15,917 nucleotides of DNA, taken from Gammaproteobacteria bacterium. GTDB lineage: Bacteria > Pseudomonadota > Gammaproteobacteria > Natronospirales > REEB76. The stretch is taken from positions 1-15,917 of the forward strand of contig JAGWNO010000025.1 in NCBI GenBank assembly GCA_028871235.1, written 5' to 3'. Both the position numbers and the translations under genes were made by a program. The notes below the pieces were generated by a model that worked only from the letters and a program-made list of their open reading frames with translations, searched no databases and had not been told where the DNA came from. Below are positions 12,827-15,917 of the stretch, one piece after another. Numbering within the stretch: position 1 is the first letter of the stretch; every line of letters begins with the position of its first letter.

Positions 12827-14920
12827 ATGAGCGATCACACGCACAGCAATGACCTCGGGCACGAGACCAGTCCCTACCTGCTGCAGCACGCCCACAACCC
12901 GGTGGCATGGTATCCGTGGGATGCACAAGCACTGACGCGGGCGCGCGCCGAGCACAAACCCATCCTGCTCTCCATCGGCTATTCCGCCTGCCACTGGTGC
13001 CATGTGATGGCCCATGAATCCTTCGAGGACGCGGACACCGCCGCGCTCATGAACCGGCTGTACGTGAACATCAAGGTGGACCGGGAGGAGCGGCCCGATC
13101 TGGATCGCGTCTATCAGCTCGCCCACCAGATCCTGGCACAACGTTCCGGCGGCTGGCCGCTCACGGTGTTCCTCGACCCCGAGGACCTCATCCCCTTCTT
13201 CGCCGGCACCTATTTCCCCAAGGAACCGCGCTACGGCATGCCGTCCTTCAGAGAGGTGCTGACGCGGGTGGCGGAGTTCCACCGTGACCACCAGGATGAC
13301 CTGCACAGGCAGAACGCGGCGCTGCGGGATGTATTCCTGCGGATCGCGGCGGAGACCACCGGGTCCGCGGGAGAATTGCACCAGGCGCCGCTGGATACGG
13401 CATGCCGCTCGCTGGCGGAAAGCTTCGACCCGCGCTGCGGCGGTTTCGGCGGCGCGCCCAAGTTTCCGCAGGTGCCGGCGCTGGAATTTCTGCTGCACCG
13501 CGCCACGGATGCCGCCGCCGATGCCGGCATGCGCGAGCAGAGCCGGCGGATGCTCGCGGTCACGCTGACGCACATGGCCGAGGGCGGCATCTATGACCAG
13601 TTGGGCGGCGGCTTCTGCCGCTATTCCGTGGATGCGGAATGGGCGATTCCCCATTTCGAGAAGATGCTCTACGACAACGGTCCGCTGCTGGCGCTGTACG
13701 CCCAGGCATGGAAGCTCACCGGCGATCCCCTGTTCCGCACGGTTGCGGAGGAGACCGCCGGCTGGGTGCTGCGCGAGATGCGGTCGCCGGAAGGCGGGTT
13801 TTATTCCAGCCTCGACGCCGACTCGGAGGGCCATGAGGGCAAGTACTATGCCTGGGACTTGCAGGAAGTCCGCCGGCTGCTGACGCCGGATGAATATGCC
13901 GCCTTCGCGCCCCGCTACGGTCTCGACCGCCCGCCCAATTTCGAGGGTCGCTGGCATCTCGCGGTGCGCAAGACCCTGGCCGCCGTCGCGGGCGAGACCG
14001 GCGTCAGCGGGGATGCGGTGCGCGCGCGCATCGAATCGGCGCGCGGGAAACTGCTGGCGGCGCGCGCGCAGCGCGTGCACCCCGGGCTTGACGACAAGAT
14101 TTTGACCGCCTGGAACGGTCTCATGATCGGCGGGTTGAGCACCGCCGGGCGGCTGCTCGGCCGCGAGGACTGGATGGACGCGGCGGCGTGCGCCGCAAAG
14201 TTCCTGCATGAGCATCTCTGGCGTGACGGCCGGCTCCTTGCCAGCTGGCGTGCCGGCCAGGCGAGGTTCCCCGCTTATCTCGACGACCACGCCTTTTTGC
14301 TCTCGGGATTGATCGAACTGCTGCAGGCGCGCTGGGACAGCGGCCTGTTCGCATTCGCGCGCGAGCTGGCGGATGTGATGCTCGCGCACTTCGAAGACAA
14401 GCCGCGCGGCGGCTTCTGGTTCACGGCGGATGACCAGCCCACGCCGCTGCAGCGGCCGAAGAGCGGTGGCGACGAATCCATGGCCTCGGGCAATGCAGTT
14501 GCGGCCCGTACACTGCTCACGCTCGGCCATCTGTGTGCCGAGCCGCGCTATATCGAGGTCGCCGAGCGTGCTCTCAAGGCAGCCATGCCGCTGCTCTCAC
14601 GCTACCCCAATGGCCACATGGCCACGTTGACCGCCCTGTCGGACGCCCTGCGGCCGCCGGTGTTGGTGATTCTGCGGGGCAAAGAAGCGGATATGCGCGC
14701 CTGGCGTGACGCCGTGGAACAGTGCTTTGATCCGCGCCGGCGGATACTCGCCGTTTCCCCGCAGGCGACCGGCCTCACCGGATTTTTGCGGCAGTGCGCA
14801 CCGCGCGATGCGACGTGTGCCTACGTTTGCCGCGGTCCCGCATGCTCTCTGCCGCTAGCCTCGGTTAGAGCACTCGCCGCTTGTCTGACGGAGGATACTC
14901 CCTCGACTTCCACACCCTGA
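12827..14920 (+). CDS. Thioredoxin-domain protein, YyaL/SPATA20 family (DUF255)
   Basis: A 697-residue cytoplasmic-looking protein with an N-terminal thioredoxin-like domain followed by an alpha/alpha-barrel region like a glycosidase or epimerase. The family's biochemical role is not established. Signature stretches are NDLGHETSPYLLQHAHNPVAW (8-28, typical start), SIGYSACHWCHVM (49-61) with C55 and C58 as the CxxC-type pair, VDREERPD (83-90), GGWPLTVFL (107-115) and GTYFP (126-130). The barrel carries GGIYDQLGGGFCRYSVD, HFEKMLYDN, a GFYSSLDADSEGHEGKYY region and a SGNAVAARTLL helix. Near the end, CAYVCRGPACSLP is a usual cysteine pair. The first in-frame ATGs are 12821 and 12827, with no ribosome-binding site to decide; 12827 gives the usual MS start. 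It stands alone, divergent from rlmI. Confidence 0.92.
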   Translation: MSDHTHSNDLGHETSPYLLQHAHNPVAWYPWDAQALTRARAEHKPILLSIGYSACHWCHVMAHESFEDADTAALMNRLYVNIKVDREERPDLDRVYQLAHQILAQRSGGWPLTVFLDPEDLIPFFAGTYFPKEPRYGMPSFREVLTRVAEFHRDHQDDLHRQNAALRDVFLRIAAETTGSAGELHQAPLDTACRSLAESFDPRCGGFGGAPKFPQVPALEFLLHRATDAAADAGMREQSRRMLAVTLTHMAEGGIYDQLGGGFCRYSVDAEWAIPHFEKMLYDNGPLLALYAQAWKLTGDPLFRTVAEETAGWVLREMRSPEGGFYSSLDADSEGHEGKYYAWDLQEVRRLLTPDEYAAFAPRYGLDRPPNFEGRWHLAVRKTLAAVAGETGVSGDAVRARIESARGKLLAARAQRVHPGLDDKILTAWNGLMIGGLSTAGRLLGREDWMDAAACAAKFLHEHLWRDGRLLASWRAGQARFPAYLDDHAFLLSGLIELLQARWDSGLFAFARELADVMLAHFEDKPRGGFWFTADDQPTPLQRPKSGGDESMASGNAVAARTLLTLGHLCAEPRYIEVAERALKAAMPLLSRYPNGHMATLTALSDALRPPVLVILRGKEADMRAWRDAVEQCFDPRRRILAVSPQATGLTGFLRQCAPRDATCAYVCRGPACSLPLASVRALAACLTEDTPSTSTP

Positions 14921-15084
14921 GCTGCCTGCAGGGGATACCGGCGGCTCTGTACAAACTCAGACGCTTGCGCTTGCGGTGCTGGCCCCGCAGCGCACCTGAC
15001 ACACATTATCCACTGCACTCCGTATGAGCTATCGTGATACGGCTTGTGCCTGTTGGTTTTTCTGACGAAGCTGCCGCAGAGAGT
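14921..15084. other. Convergent intergenic gap with weak hairpin
   Basis: This 164-nt stretch separates two converging genes. CCGTAT (15020-15025) pairs with ATACGG (15037-15042) across an 11-nt loop. On the + strand a T5 run lies at 15057-15061, 14 nt further on. This could be a poor + strand terminator for the preceding gene, but the stem is short and the T-run too distant for confidence. On the minus strand no T-run follows the stem. Nothing else is recognised. Confidence 0.3.
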
Positions 15085-15917
15085 CTATACGTGCTTCCGG
15101 CGCAGTAACAAAAGTGTGGCCAAACCCAGTGCGAACAATACAAGAGCAGGCGGCTCCGGCACATTCGTGGGGGGAGGAACCACGACTTGCCCGCCAATGG
15201 ACGCACCGGAGAAAGCCAGGCCTGAAGAGTAAATTTGGTCGCCGACATTTGCCACCGTCATCGCAAGCTGCCAGTCGCCGGCTGTTGCGGCATCAAACGT
15301 GAACAGCGCATGGTTCCAGTCAGAACTCCCACCGGGGCCGCCACCGTAACGACCAGGTCCATATTGCGTGTTACCGAACATCGGGATGAAAAAGGTGTCG
15401 CCCTGGAGTGTGGCCACACCGGGCGACAGTGAAAGCTCGGGCGGAAAACTCGGGAAACCGAACCCCGGTACGACCTGAGAATTGGAACTGGTCCTTGCAG
15501 TGAATAAATCGAGGGTAGCACCAGTGGTTGGGTTCACCAGTGACGCGCGTCCCCAATCAGAAAAACTCGATCCATCGTTCGTAAAAAACATGAAGTTGAA
15601 ATTGAGTGTTTGGCCGGGTAACGCAGTAAAGGCCGGCGACGTCATGATGCTCCCGTTGGTCGTGCCCGAAATCCCGGATCCGGTGATCGAAACACCCGTC
15701 GAAATGCTACCGGGAAAGCCAGAACCGGTATCGGTGACAATCACGCAGGTGGTAGCGCCGGCGACGGCGCCGCCGGGGTTCCAGGGCGAAAGCGTGGCGT
15801 CCACGCCACCACCCGCACCGCTCAAGCTCCATCCCGTCGGCGTAGTGCCGAGGCCGAGGGGGCACGTCACCGGATCTGCCTTCGCAGACGCCATCAATCC
15901 GATGTATACGGCGATAC
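15085..15917 (-). CDS. PEP-CTERM exported protein, 5' partial
   Basis: A secreted or surface protein with an exosortase-type sorting signal. The frame is open to the right window edge; the last visible N-terminal residues, IAVYIGLMASAKADPVTC, look like the end of a signal peptide cleaved after AKA. The TTG at 15897 and ATG at 15894 are therefore internal to the signal peptide. The mature part is rich in Gly, Ser and Thr, with beta-rich blocks such as FNFMFFTNDGSSFSDWG, LDLFTARTSS and DWQLAMTVANVGDQIYSSGLAF, a layout recalled from other PEP-CTERM proteins. The end is canonical: VPEP, a hydrophobic helix (ALVLFALGLATLLLL) and the basic tail RRKHV. The host should encode an exosortase elsewhere; none is in the window. 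The signal is predicted to be removed during transfer to the outer surface or matrix. Ligand and function are unknown. Confidence 0.9.
   Translation of the reverse strand, partial: IAVYIGLMASAKADPVTCPLGLGTTPTGWSLSGAGGGVDATLSPWNPGGAVAGATTCVIVTDTGSGFPGSISTGVSITGSGISGTTNGSIMTSPAFTALPGQTLNFNFMFFTNDGSSFSDWGRASLVNPTTGATLDLFTARTSSNSQVVPGFGFPSFPPELSLSPGVATLQGDTFFIPMFGNTQYGPGRYGGGPGGSSDWNHALFTFDAATAGDWQLAMTVANVGDQIYSSGLAFSGASIGGQVVVPPPTNVPEPPALVLFALGLATLLLLRRKHV

Noticed and set aside
12771..12932. 54-residue N-terminal extension of RlmI
   Set aside because: It would overlap the divergent gene, is Cys/Arg-rich and is absent from the family. The ATG at 12770 gives the normal length.
14020..14085. Low-complexity GCGC-rich stretch in the DUF255 gene
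   Set aside because: It encodes an ordinary Ala/Arg-rich helix; no periodic repeat or structural signal stands out.
12812..14530. Long minus-strand open frame (572 residues) opposite the DUF255 gene
   Set aside because: It is antisense to a clearly conserved gene, has Arg/Gly/Ala/His-rich composition typical of GC-rich shadow frames and shows no recognisable domain.

Overview
The window is GC-rich DNA of proteobacterial type. The rlmI-lgt-thyA-folA cluster, a full-length bacterial HAAO/ACMSD/KMO set and a PEP-CTERM surface protein suggest a gammaproteobacterium, or a close relative, with an exosortase system. This is inferred from gene content and protein style. No rRNA, tRNA, transposase or CRISPR array was seen.

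Positions 1-8252 (+ strand) hold one long gene row for catabolism of kynurenine through 3-hydroxyanthranilate. In order it encodes 2-aminomuconate-semialdehyde dehydrogenase (5' end cut by the window edge), a small AT-rich two-helix membrane protein, RidA-type 2-aminomuconate deaminase, 3-hydroxyanthranilate 3,4-dioxygenase, ACMS decarboxylase, a cyclase-fold hydrolase (candidate kynurenine formamidase), kynureninase, kynurenine 3-monooxygenase and a sulfotransferase-like P-loop protein. Gene order is roughly the reverse of pathway order. If the cyclase is the formamidase, the row covers N-formylkynurenine to the product of 2-aminomuconate deamination. Tryptophan 2,3-dioxygenase is not in the window. 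Several junctions are translationally coupled (GTGA at 3605, ATGA at 4381 and 7146). Three gaps (1879-1966, 2489-2597, 5656-5784) break the row into blocks, and the third carries an eight-copy heptamer array with an inverted degenerate partner.

Positions 8249-12770 (- strand) hold a housekeeping row read as rlmI, lgt, thyA, folA and then a membrane GGDEF protein. Spacings are 30 nt, a 1-nt overlap, 2 nt and 39 nt. Its last gene converges on the sulfotransferase-like gene and their ends overlap by 3 nt.

Positions 12771-15917: a 50-56 nt divergent promoter region separates rlmI from a + strand YyaL/SPATA20-type thioredoxin-fold protein. After a 164-nt convergent gap comes a - strand PEP-CTERM exported protein whose signal peptide runs off the right edge.

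The least ordinary items are the sulfotransferase-like gene coupled to kmo, the ~35% GC membrane gene between the dehydrogenase and deaminase genes, the cyclase with an altered metal motif, and the heptamer hairpin between kynU and kmo.
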